Assembly: GCA_964474285.1 (NCBI GenBank)
Contig: CAYYSD010000001.1
Coordinates: 6,237-70,236 of the forward strand
Direction of reading: 5' to 3'
From: JACRBT01 sp964474285
GTDB taxonomy: Bacteria > Chloroflexota > Dehalococcoidia > Tepidiformales > Tepidiformaceae
Length of the DNA: 64,000 bases
Under the pieces are notes generated by a model. That model was not told the origin of the DNA and made no database searches. It worked only from the letters and a program-made list of their open reading frames with translations. A program made the translations under genes and the position numbers. Of this stretch, positions 40,508 through 48,144 are shown piece by piece (positions within the stretch are counted from its first letter, which is position 1; each line of letters opens with the position of its first letter).

Positions 40508-42928
40508 ATGAAACTCTCCCTCAACTGGCTGCGCGAACTCGTCGATGTCGACCTCCCCGTCCCCGAACTCGCTCGAAGGCTCATCGACGCCACGGCCGAG
40601 GTCGAATCGTGGGAGACCATCGGCGCGGATTGGGACGCAGACAAGATCCGCGTGGCCGAAGTCGTCGGCGTCGAGCCTCACCCCAACGCCGACCGCCTTC
40701 GCCTCGCCACCGTCGAAACAGGTTCCGGACGACAGCAGGTCGTCTGTGGTGCGCCCAACGTCGCGCCGGGCCAGAAAGTTGCCTTCGCCACCGAAGGCGC
40801 AATGCTCATCGACGGCCACACCGGCGAACGCGCGAAGCTCAAACTGCGGCCCATCCGCGGCGTGGATTCGGCCGGCATGGTCTTGAGCGAAAAAGAGCTT
40901 GGCCTGAGCGAAAGCCACGAGGGCATCCTCGTATTGCCGGACGATGCTGTGGTCGGCCGCCCTCTCGTTGAACAACTCGGCGACATCGTCTTCGACATCT
41001 CGACCTGGGCAAACCGCGCCGACCTGCTTGGCGTGCTCGGCTTCGGCCGCGAAGTGTCCGCCCTCACCGGCAAGCCACTCCGGGAGCCGGCCCTGGACTT
41101 CCCGGCCACCGGACCCAATGTCGATTCCCTTGTTCAGGTCGAGATCGCAGACCCGGACCTCTGCCGCCGGTTCACCGCGTCGGTGATCCAGGGCGTCACC
41201 ATCGGCCCTTCGCCGGAGTGGATGCAGGAGCGGCTCAAGCGCCACGGCATGCGCCCCATCAGCAACGTCGTCGACATCACCAACTATGTGATGCTCGAAA
41301 CGGGTCAGCCTCTCCACGCCTTCGATTACGATCTCGTCCGCGGCAAGCGAATCGTGGCGCGGCGCGCCAGGCCCGGCGAAACACTCGTCACACTCGATGG
41401 CATCGAGCGCACGCTGGACAAAGAGATGCTCGTCATCTGCGATGGCGACGGTCCGGTGGGCGTCGCCGGCGTCATGGGCGGCGGCAACAGTGAAGTGAGC
41501 GAAACCACGCGCAATGTGTTGCTGGAAGTGGCGAACTTCCGGGCCGGTTCGATTCGACGAACCTCGACGCGTTTGAAGCTGCGTACAGAAGCCTCCCTTC
41601 GCTTCGAAAAGGGACTCGGCGCCGAGATGGCCGAATATGCCCAACGCCGGGCACTCCACCTCTTTGCGCAGATCACGGGAGGGACAATCGCGACCGGGCT
41701 CGTGGACGTTTTCCCGGGTAAGGAGCCCCAGCCCACGATCGTCCTCCCGGCAGCCCGCATCTCCCAGGTGCTCGGCATCGAAATCCCCCCCGACCGGGTG
41801 CGCGAAATCCTCACTGCTCTCGGGTTCCTGTGCCACCACCTCCCCCCCGAACGCTACAGCGTGCAACCGCCCTACTGGCGGCCCGACGTGCAAATCCCGG
41901 ACGACGTGATCGAAGACCTCGTGCGCATCTACGGCTACGAGCACCTCCCCGCGACCACGTTGCGCGGGGCACTCCCGGCCCCGGAGCCACGACCCGTGGA
42001 GGACGCACGCGAGCGGCTGCGCGACCTCGCCGTGTCCCTCGGCTACCAGGAGATCATCACCTATACGCTTGGAGGACGGGCCGGCGACACCCGCGTCATA
42101 GACCCGGCGGACCAATCGCGCACGAAGCCGTTGGCCGTGGTGAACCCTGTCGCAGCCCAGCACACCTACCTGCGTACCAGCCTTCGCGGTTCTCTCCTGG
42201 AGACCTACGCCACTAACCGGCGACAGCAGGAAGGCGCCCTCCGCCTCTTCGAAATCGGGTTCGAATACCTGCCGACCGAAGCGGACCTGCCGCACGAACG
42301 CCCCGTATTCTGCGCGCTCGTGGGGGGCACGCGTGAAACCCGCTGGGGCCGCCCGACGGCTGACCGGCTCGACTTCTTCGACGCGAAGGGCGATCTCGAG
42401 GGCATCCTGGAATCCCTCGGCATCGAAGGCGCGTTCATCGCCACCGATCGCTACGGCCTGCTCAAGGGCCACACCGCTCTCGTCCGCGCCGGCAAAGAGG
42501 ACATCGGCGTGATCGCGCAGGTCCACCCGGAGACCGCCGCCTCGTTCGATATCGACGAGCCCGTCTTCCTGGTCGAATTGTGGTTGGAGGACCTCGTGCG
42601 CGGCATCCCGGCTCGCCCGGCCTATGACCCGCCCTCCCGTTTCCCGGAGGTGCGCCAGGACATCGCACTCCTCGTCGCCGCGGACCTCCCCGCCAGCCGC
42701 GTCATGGACATCGTCCGCTCCCACCGCTCCGGTTCGGTCCGTCTCGAAGCCGAACTCTTCGACGAGTACCGCGGCCAGGGGGTCCCCGGCGGGCAGAAGT
42801 CGCTGGCTGTTAGCCTGCGCTACCAGCCCCTCGATCGCACCCTCACCGACGCCGATGTCGCGCGCGTCCAGCAAGGCCTCCTCAAACGCCTTGAAAAGGA
42901 GGTCGGCGCCACCCTCCGCGGCTCCTGA
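40508..42928 (+). CDS. pheT: Phenylalanine--tRNA ligase beta subunit
   Basis: The 806-residue beta chain of the alpha2beta2 phenylalanyl-tRNA synthetase. The domains run in the standard order: N-terminal MKLSLNWLRELVDVDLPVPELARRL, EMAP/tRNA-binding domain (about 40-150), B3/B4 editing domain (GMRPISNVVDITNYVMLETGQPLHAFDYDLV), B5 domain (about 400-470), a catalytic-like domain, and an FDX-ACB anticodon-binding domain at the end (PPSRFPEVRQDIALLV). The ATG at 40508 matches the family start; the ribosome site is weak. pheS, normally directly upstream, is not there: the upstream neighbour is a divergent alcohol dehydrogenase. Confidence 0.97.
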   Translation: MKLSLNWLRELVDVDLPVPELARRLIDATAEVESWETIGADWDADKIRVAEVVGVEPHPNADRLRLATVETGSGRQQVVCGAPNVAPGQKVAFATEGAMLIDGHTGERAKLKLRPIRGVDSAGMVLSEKELGLSESHEGILVLPDDAVVGRPLVEQLGDIVFDISTWANRADLLGVLGFGREVSALTGKPLREPALDFPATGPNVDSLVQVEIADPDLCRRFTASVIQGVTIGPSPEWMQERLKRHGMRPISNVVDITNYVMLETGQPLHAFDYDLVRGKRIVARRARPGETLVTLDGIERTLDKEMLVICDGDGPVGVAGVMGGGNSEVSETTRNVLLEVANFRAGSIRRTSTRLKLRTEASLRFEKGLGAEMAEYAQRRALHLFAQITGGTIATGLVDVFPGKEPQPTIVLPAARISQVLGIEIPPDRVREILTALGFLCHHLPPERYSVQPPYWRPDVQIPDDVIEDLVRIYGYEHLPATTLRGALPAPEPRPVEDARERLRDLAVSLGYQEIITYTLGGRAGDTRVIDPADQSRTKPLAVVNPVAAQHTYLRTSLRGSLLETYATNRRQQEGALRLFEIGFEYLPTEADLPHERPVFCALVGGTRETRWGRPTADRLDFFDAKGDLEGILESLGIEGAFIATDRYGLLKGHTALVRAGKEDIGVIAQVHPETAASFDIDEPVFLVELWLEDLVRGIPARPAYDPPSRFPEVRQDIALLVAADLPASRVMDIVRSHRSGSVRLEAELFDEYRGQGVPGGQKSLAVSLRYQPLDRTLTDADVARVQQGLLKRLEKEVGATLRGS

Positions 42929-42938
42929 GCCCCGTAAC

Positions 42939-42973
42939 GTAGCCCCGGCCCTCCACGGCCGGACAGCCACGAA
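42939..42973 (+). repeat. GTAGCCCCGGCC hairpin repeat, copy 2
   Basis: GTAGCCCCGGCCCTCCACGG, then CCGGACAGCCACGAA, 10 bases after the pheT stop. CCGGCC/GGCCGG stem with a CTCCAC loop, as at 35195-35229 but with a different loop. It may act as a terminator for pheT. Confidence 0.7.
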
Positions 42974-43038
42974 CCACCGTTCGCACCGCCCGCGCTCCAT
43001 CGGCAACCCCACCGAGGCGCCGCGAACGCAGTCTCACC

Positions 43039-43146
43039 GTTCGCCCTGAGCCAGTCGAAGGGCCTGGCACGTCGCTCGACCCTTTCCGGCGCCGGCATCG
43101 TTCGGGCGGGACCGCGTTCGTGCTTCGACTGGCTCAGCACGAACGG
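43039..43146. repeat. REPIN-like element, paired inverted REP arms
   Basis: Left arm GTTCGCCCTGAGCCAGTCGA (43039 on, continuing AGGGCCTGG). Right arm GCTTCGACTGGCTCAGCACGA (43122 on) is its inverse. The spacer carries GGCGCCGGCATCG. A 111-base relative lies at 53109-53219 with the same arrangement. It is non-coding and contains no transposase. Confidence 0.8.
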
Positions 43147-43202
43147 ATGCGTCACGCCCTCGCGCCCCGTCGATCCGCTATCATGTCCGCACGAGGTTCG
43201 AC

Positions 43203-43439
43203 GTGCCCACGCTTGAACAGGTGCTCAACGACGCCCGGCAGCTCGCTCCCGATGAGCAGTACCAGCTCGCCATGCGTCTCCTCGAGTCAGGGGATGCTGA
43301 AGAGCGCGAGCCCGGCTACGAAGAGGCCTGGGCTGCCGAAATCGCCCGCCGCTTTGATCGGGTGAACGCCGGCGAGCCCGGAGTACCACTCAACGAAGCT
43401 TTCGAGAGGATCTTCGCCAGGCCCGATGCACCCCATTGA
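43203..43439 (+). CDS. Antitoxin, addiction-module component (TIGR02574-like), module 1
   Basis: A 78-residue antitoxin. The helical opening TLEQVLNDARQLAPDEQYQLAMRLLES and the following EEAWAAEIARRFDRVNAGEPGVPLNEAFERI match the 'addiction module component' antitoxins that pair with RelE/ParE toxins. The first part should dimerise or bind DNA; the C-terminal part wraps the toxin (family knowledge). It begins at a GTG about 19 bases after a -10-like TATCAT (43179-43184). It overlaps the toxin gene by 14 bases. Confidence 0.85.
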   Translation: MPTLEQVLNDARQLAPDEQYQLAMRLLESGDAEEREPGYEEAWAAEIARRFDRVNAGEPGVPLNEAFERIFARPDAPH

Positions 43440-43716
43440 GGTACGCCTGGAGGCGATCGAGGATGCCCGAGCGGCTTTTTACTGGTACATGGACATCAGC
43501 CCTGAGTTAGGAGAGTCGTTCGAACGCGAATTCCGGCGCGTAACCGGCCTGCTCTCAGACTTTCCCGAACGTGGGTCACCACGCGGCCAGGGGTTCCGGT
43601 CCGGTCCCCTGCGCGGCTTTCCCTACGACGTCATTTTTCTGGTCACTGACGTGATCTCAGTCATTGCCGTCTCGCACCACAACCGCCGCCCGGGTTGGTG
43701 GAGTCGACGCATCTGA
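43426..43716 (+). CDS. RelE/ParE family toxin, module 1
   Basis: A 96-residue RelE/ParE-superfamily toxin that acts on ribosomes or on gyrase depending on subgroup. VRLEAIEDARAAFYWYMDISPELGESFEREFRRVTGLLSDFPERG and the C-terminal strands RGFPYDVIFLVTDVISVIAVSHHNRRPGWW match the ParE group: helical hairpin, then sheet, with the R-x-P-x-x-W end. The gene overlaps its antitoxin by 14 bases, typical of translational coupling. A near-identical layout occurs at 47509-48040. Confidence 0.88.
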   Translation: MHPIEVRLEAIEDARAAFYWYMDISPELGESFEREFRRVTGLLSDFPERGSPRGQGFRSGPLRGFPYDVIFLVTDVISVIAVSHHNRRPGWWSRRI

Positions 43717-43820
43717 CTCCTCGCACCGCCTGTTGCCAGCGCGTTAACTAAACTGTCGCCGCATCCGTTCCTTCCTTCGCCACCTCCCATCCTTCCGCCC
43801 CTCATCCCCCGGGGAACGCT

Positions 43821-45611
43821 GTGAACGCCTTTCGCCTCGCACGGAATTACGTGGCGCGTTATCGCGGGCGCTATCTGCTCGGCTTCTTCGCCATCATGGG
43901 CGCCTCGCTCGTCGTCATGATCCCGCCGCTCGTCCTGGGCGAGGCGATCGATGCCCTGCGCGACGGGATCGCCAACGGCGATCCGCCTTCCCGCTGGGAC
44001 CTGGCCACCTACGGAGCCATCATCCTCGCCTTCGCCTGCGTCGAGGGATTCCTGCGCTTCGCCTCGCGCCTCCTGGTCTCCGGAACCTCGCGGCGCGTCG
44101 AATATGAGATGCGCAACGACCTGGCCGCCCACTTCATGACCCTCGACCAGCGCTACTACCTGAAGTCCCAGACCGGCGACCTCATGGCCCGCTGCACGAA
44201 CGACCTCCAGCTCGTTCGCGATCTCCTCGGGCCGAGCCTCATCGACCTGCTCCGCATCATCTCGATGCTGGCCGTGGGCTTCGTGTTCCTACTCACCGTC
44301 AACCTCCGGCTTGGGCTCATCGCGTTCGCCTACTTCCCCTTCGTCGCAGTTGTCATCGCGAGTTGCGGCCACATCGTTGAGGCAAAATACCGCGCGGTCC
44401 AGGACCAGTTCGGCGTCCTCTCCACACGCGTCCAGGAGAACGTGTCCGGCATGCGCACGATCAAGGCCTATGCCCAGGAGGGCACGGAAACTATCGGTTT
44501 CGCAAGCGCGAACCGCGAACTCCTCAAGCGCTCGATGGCCTGGGCCTATTGGACCGCCGCCTTCTGGCCGCTGATGGTCATCGCGACGGGCGCCTCCACG
44601 CTACTGGTCCTCTGGTTTGGCGGCCACGATGTCGCCGAAGGCCGCATGACCCTGGGCGAGTTCGTTCAGTTCAACAGCTATCTCCTCCTGCTCGCCAACC
44701 CGCTCATGAGCCTCGGCTGGACTACCACCGCCATCCAACAGGGCGTCGCCTCAATGAAGCGCATCACCGAGGTACTGGAGAGCCAACCGGCCATCCGCAC
44801 CAGGCCCGGCGCCGCCATTGCGAGTTCCAACGGCGCATCTCGCGGTCACGTGACCTTCCGCGACGTGAGCTTCGGCTATAACGAGCACCAGGCTCTCCGG
44901 GGCATCAACCTCGATGTCCCGGCCGGCTCAATGATCGCCGTCGTTGGCGCCACCGGCTCGGGCAAGACAACGCTGGTCAACCTCCTCACTCGCCTGTGGG
45001 ACCCCGACGAAGGACAGATCCTTCTCGACGGCGTGGACCTTCGCGAACTTCCCCTCGAACACGTCCGCGAATCCGTCGGCTTCGTCCCCCAGGAGACATT
45101 TCTGTTTTCCGAGTCGCTCCGCGACAACATCGCCTATGGCCGCCCGAACCCGGCGGAGAGCGAGGTCGAGTACGCCCTCGCCACATCGCAGCTCCAGAAC
45201 GACCTCGCCCAGCTCACCCACGGGCTCGATACCGTCATCGGCGAACGCGGCGTGACGCTTTCCGGCGGCCAGAAGCAGCGCGCCGCGCTCGCCCGCGCAA
45301 TCATCAAGGATCCGCCCGTGCTCGTCCTCGACGATGCGCTCTCACATGTCGATACACACACCGAAGAGGAGATCCTCCACCGCCTGCGGGAATTCGCCTC
45401 ACGCCGCACGACATTCGTCGTCGCCCACCGCACGTCAACCATCGCCAGCGCCGACCGGATCATCGTGCTCGAAGGCGGCCGCATCGTGGAGGAAGGCACC
45501 CACGAAGCGCTCCTCGCCCTCGAAGGTGCCTACACCCGCTTCTACCGTCGCCAGCTCCTGGCCGAACAACTCGAAGAAGATGGCGACGTCTCGGAAAGGG
45601 GTGCGGAGTGA
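43821..45611 (+). CDS. ABC exporter half-transporter A (degenerate catalytic site)
   Basis: A type IV ABC exporter half of 596 residues: six membrane helices (about 20-300) followed by the nucleotide-binding domain. Walker A is GATGSGKTT (about 376), the Q-loop VPQETFLFS, the signature LSGGQ (canonical, about 480). Walker B ends D504 with D505 at the catalytic Glu position (LVLDDALSHVD), so its own ATP site is non-hydrolysing or slow. The next gene encodes the complementary half, as in the TM287/288 type of heterodimer. The GTG start has GGGGAA upstream. The substrate (drug or lipid) is unknown. Confidence 0.95.
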   Translation: MNAFRLARNYVARYRGRYLLGFFAIMGASLVVMIPPLVLGEAIDALRDGIANGDPPSRWDLATYGAIILAFACVEGFLRFASRLLVSGTSRRVEYEMRNDLAAHFMTLDQRYYLKSQTGDLMARCTNDLQLVRDLLGPSLIDLLRIISMLAVGFVFLLTVNLRLGLIAFAYFPFVAVVIASCGHIVEAKYRAVQDQFGVLSTRVQENVSGMRTIKAYAQEGTETIGFASANRELLKRSMAWAYWTAAFWPLMVIATGASTLLVLWFGGHDVAEGRMTLGEFVQFNSYLLLLANPLMSLGWTTTAIQQGVASMKRITEVLESQPAIRTRPGAAIASSNGASRGHVTFRDVSFGYNEHQALRGINLDVPAGSMIAVVGATGSGKTTLVNLLTRLWDPDEGQILLDGVDLRELPLEHVRESVGFVPQETFLFSESLRDNIAYGRPNPAESEVEYALATSQLQNDLAQLTHGLDTVIGERGVTLSGGQKQRAALARAIIKDPPVLVLDDALSHVDTHTEEEILHRLREFASRRTTFVVAHRTSTIASADRIIVLEGGRIVEEGTHEALLALEGAYTRFYRRQLLAEQLEEDGDVSERGAE

Positions 45612-47413
45612 TCGACGACCCCGATATCGACCTCGAAAACCAGGTCTCCGGCAAACTCTACGATCCCCACGTGGTGCGGCGGTTGTGGGGCTATCTCCGG
45701 CCCTACTGGCTGCCCGTCGCCTTTGGCGCCTTTCTGCTGCTCATCCTCTCCGGCCTCGAAGTTGCCGGTCCGCTCATCCTGCGGGAGGCCATCGACGGCC
45801 AGATCGCGGAAGGGAAGACCGACCGCCTCGGCTTCCTGGTGCTTCTCTACCTGTCCACGCTCCTCGTGATGTTCAGCCTCCGCTATGTGCAGGCGGTGAT
45901 GATGAACTACGTCGGCCAGCGCGTGATGACGGACCTCCGCATGGAGCTATTCAGCCACCTCCAGCGCATGTCCATCGCCTTCTTCGACCGCAACCCCGTC
46001 GGCCGCCTTGTCACGCGCCTCACCAACGACGTCGCCACGCTGGAACAGCTCATCTCCCAGGGCGTCGTCCAGATCCTGGCCAACCTGCTCACCGTGGTCG
46101 CCGTGATGATCGCGATGCTCCTCATCGACTGGAAGCTCGCGCTCATCATGTACATCTTCCTGCCGCCGCTCATCTGGGCCGTGCGCTTCTTCGCCTTCAC
46201 CCAGCGCGATGGCTACCGCGAACAGCGCGCCTGGCTCTCCCGCATCAACGCGGACCTCAACGAAAACATTTCCGGCATGGCTGTCGTCCAGCTCTTCAAC
46301 CGCGAGGAGGAGAATCTCCGGCGCTTCGACCGTCGCAACAGAGGCCTCCTTGGCGCGAACCTGATGGTGTTGCGGTGGTACGCCATCTTCGAACCGACCG
46401 TCGTGTTGTTCGGTGCCGTGACCACTGCCGTCATCCTCTGGTACGGAGGTGCGCGCGCCATCGACGAAACGCTCACCATTGGCACGCTCGTCGCCTTCAC
46501 CCAGTACATGCAGCGTTTCTACTGGCCCATTCGCGACCTCTCCGACCGCTACACCACGCTCCAGGCCGCGACCGCCTCCTCCGAACGCATCTTCCAGGTC
46601 CTGGATGAAGCCGTCGAAGTCGTCGACATCGACGAACCGCGAACGCTCGGCAAGATCGAAGGACGGATTGAGTTCGATCACGTCTGGTTCGCCTACGACG
46701 AAGAGAACTGGGTGCTCCGCGACGTTTCGTTCAGCATCGAACCGGGCGAACGCGTCGCCATCGTGGGCTCCACGGGTGCAGGCAAATCGACCCTGATGAA
46801 CCTGCTCAACCGCCTCTACGATGTGCAGAAGGGCGAGATCCGCATCGATGGCGTCCCGATCCATCACCTCGCCCAGCGCGAATTGCGCCGCCACGTGGGC
46901 ATCGTCCTGCAGGACGCATTCCTCTTCAGCGACACCGTCGGCGAGAACATCCGCATGCGCGACCAGTCCGTCTCGATGGACCAGGTGCGCGCCGCCTCCG
47001 TGCTCGTCGGCGCCGACCGCTTCATCTCACGGCTCCAGCATGGCTACGACGAACCCCTTGCGGAGCGCGGCGCGAACCTGAGCACCGGCGAAAAACAGCT
47101 CCTTGCCCTCGCTCGCGTGGCCGCCTTCAACCCGGAAATCGTGCTCGTAATGGACGAAGCCACCGCGAGCATCGACCCCGAGACCGAGGCCGTCCTCCAG
47201 GCGAGCATCCGCCGCGTGACCGAGGGCCGCACGAGCATCATCATCGCGCACCGCCTGAACACCATCCGCTTCGCCCACCGCATCCTCGTGATGCAGCACG
47301 GCCACGTCGTCGAAAGCGGCACCCACGGCGAACTGCTCGGCCGGGGCGGCGTCTACGCCAAACTCTTCGAGCTCCAGTACAAAGGCCAGGACGCGGTGTC
47401 GACCGGCAGATAG
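45608..47413 (+). CDS. ABC exporter half-transporter B (variant signature motif)
   Basis: A 601-residue partner half of the exporter. Six membrane helices are followed by a nucleotide-binding domain with Walker A G387-STGAGKS, an intact Walker B with catalytic E517 (VMDEATASID), and a non-canonical signature LSTGE (from L491) in place of LSGGQ. That variant signature should complete the degenerate site made by the D505 half, leaving the other site (E517 with LSGGQ) as the hydrolysing one. The GTG start overlaps the previous stop as GTGA, so the halves are translated together. Confidence 0.95.
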   Translation: MIDDPDIDLENQVSGKLYDPHVVRRLWGYLRPYWLPVAFGAFLLLILSGLEVAGPLILREAIDGQIAEGKTDRLGFLVLLYLSTLLVMFSLRYVQAVMMNYVGQRVMTDLRMELFSHLQRMSIAFFDRNPVGRLVTRLTNDVATLEQLISQGVVQILANLLTVVAVMIAMLLIDWKLALIMYIFLPPLIWAVRFFAFTQRDGYREQRAWLSRINADLNENISGMAVVQLFNREEENLRRFDRRNRGLLGANLMVLRWYAIFEPTVVLFGAVTTAVILWYGGARAIDETLTIGTLVAFTQYMQRFYWPIRDLSDRYTTLQAATASSERIFQVLDEAVEVVDIDEPRTLGKIEGRIEFDHVWFAYDEENWVLRDVSFSIEPGERVAIVGSTGAGKSTLMNLLNRLYDVQKGEIRIDGVPIHHLAQRELRRHVGIVLQDAFLFSDTVGENIRMRDQSVSMDQVRAASVLVGADRFISRLQHGYDEPLAERGANLSTGEKQLLALARVAAFNPEIVLVMDEATASIDPETEAVLQASIRRVTEGRTSIIIAHRLNTIRFAHRILVMQHGHVVESGTHGELLGRGGVYAKLFELQYKGQDAVSTGR

Positions 47414-47508
47414 ACCGGTCGCAGCCCTTCGGATCCGCGCCGGTCACGCGATCACAGCAGGGTGAAGTCTCGGCGCCGTTTGCCGTACACTCGATCCAGG
47501 GAGCGCAC

Positions 47509-47760
47509 ATGACCGAGATACAAAGACTCTATCAAGAAGCTTTGCAGCTTGAGCCCTCGATCAGGCGAGCGCTGGCTGAGTCGCTCTTCCTCAGCCTCGA
47601 TGGTTCTCCGGTCCCCTTTGCGGAACTCCCTCAGGACGTGCGCATCGAGGTCGCGCGGCGGGACCGCCAGCTGGATGACAGTCCTGCCGCGTCGCGCACA
47701 TGGGAAGACGTCCGCCAAGAACTGTTCGCCCCTTCAGATGGCCGGCCGCCTCAGGGTTGA
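47509..47760 (+). CDS. Antitoxin, addiction-module component, module 2
   Basis: An 83-residue antitoxin. MTEIQRLYQEALQLEPSIRRALAESLFLSL is the conserved helical start of the addiction-module-component family, followed by a less conserved C-terminus (RTWEDVRQELF) that should bind the toxin. GGGAG lies 5 bases before the ATG and a -10-like TACACT at 47486-47491. It overlaps the toxin gene by 23 bases. It is clearly related in layout, though not closely in sequence, to the module at 43203. Confidence 0.82.
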   Translation: MTEIQRLYQEALQLEPSIRRALAESLFLSLDGSPVPFAELPQDVRIEVARRDRQLDDSPAASRTWEDVRQELFAPSDGRPPQG

Positions 47761-48040
47761 AGTCGCCGAAGAGGCGTACCTCGAAATCATTGAGGCACGC
47801 GAGTACATGCGTCTCGCTTCCGAATCCCAGTCCATCCGCTTTGCTCAGACGCTCGACCGGCTCGTTTCGATGCTCCAGGAGTTTCCGGCCGCCGGACGTC
47901 TGGAGGGTGACGGAATCCGGGCATTCGTGATGCAGGGCTTTCCCTACATCCTCGTGTACCGCGCCACTGAGCAGAAACTACGGCTGCTCGGTCTCATTCA
48001 CACAAGCAGGGGCGACCAGGGATGGCGAGCCCGCCCCTGA
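47738..48040 (+). CDS. RelE/ParE family toxin, module 2
   Basis: A 100-residue ParE-type toxin: VEVAEEAYLEIIEAREYMRLASESQSIRFAQTLDRLVSMLQEFPAAGRLEGDGIRAFVMQGFPYILVYRATEQKLRLLGLIHTSR in outline (helical hairpin, then sheet, ending I-H-T-S-R). The ATG at 47738 is the first start consistent with the family and lies inside the end of the antitoxin gene. Together with module 1 it brackets the ABC exporter genes. Confidence 0.87.
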   Translation: MAGRLRVEVAEEAYLEIIEAREYMRLASESQSIRFAQTLDRLVSMLQEFPAAGRLEGDGIRAFVMQGFPYILVYRATEQKLRLLGLIHTSRGDQGWRARP

Positions 48041-48144
48041 CGTTCACCTCCAGGACTCGTGTGATCCCCTTCTCGTTTCCGCTTGCAGCCACCACGTAGA
48101 CTTGTCGCGGAAGCGCGCAGGCAGGTCGCGCCGCACAGGACATC

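Noticed and set aside
40487..43012. 841-codon minus-strand frame opposite pheT
   Set aside because: Same cause: pheT has all its domains in order, and the opposite frame runs past both pheT ends without any recognisable protein.
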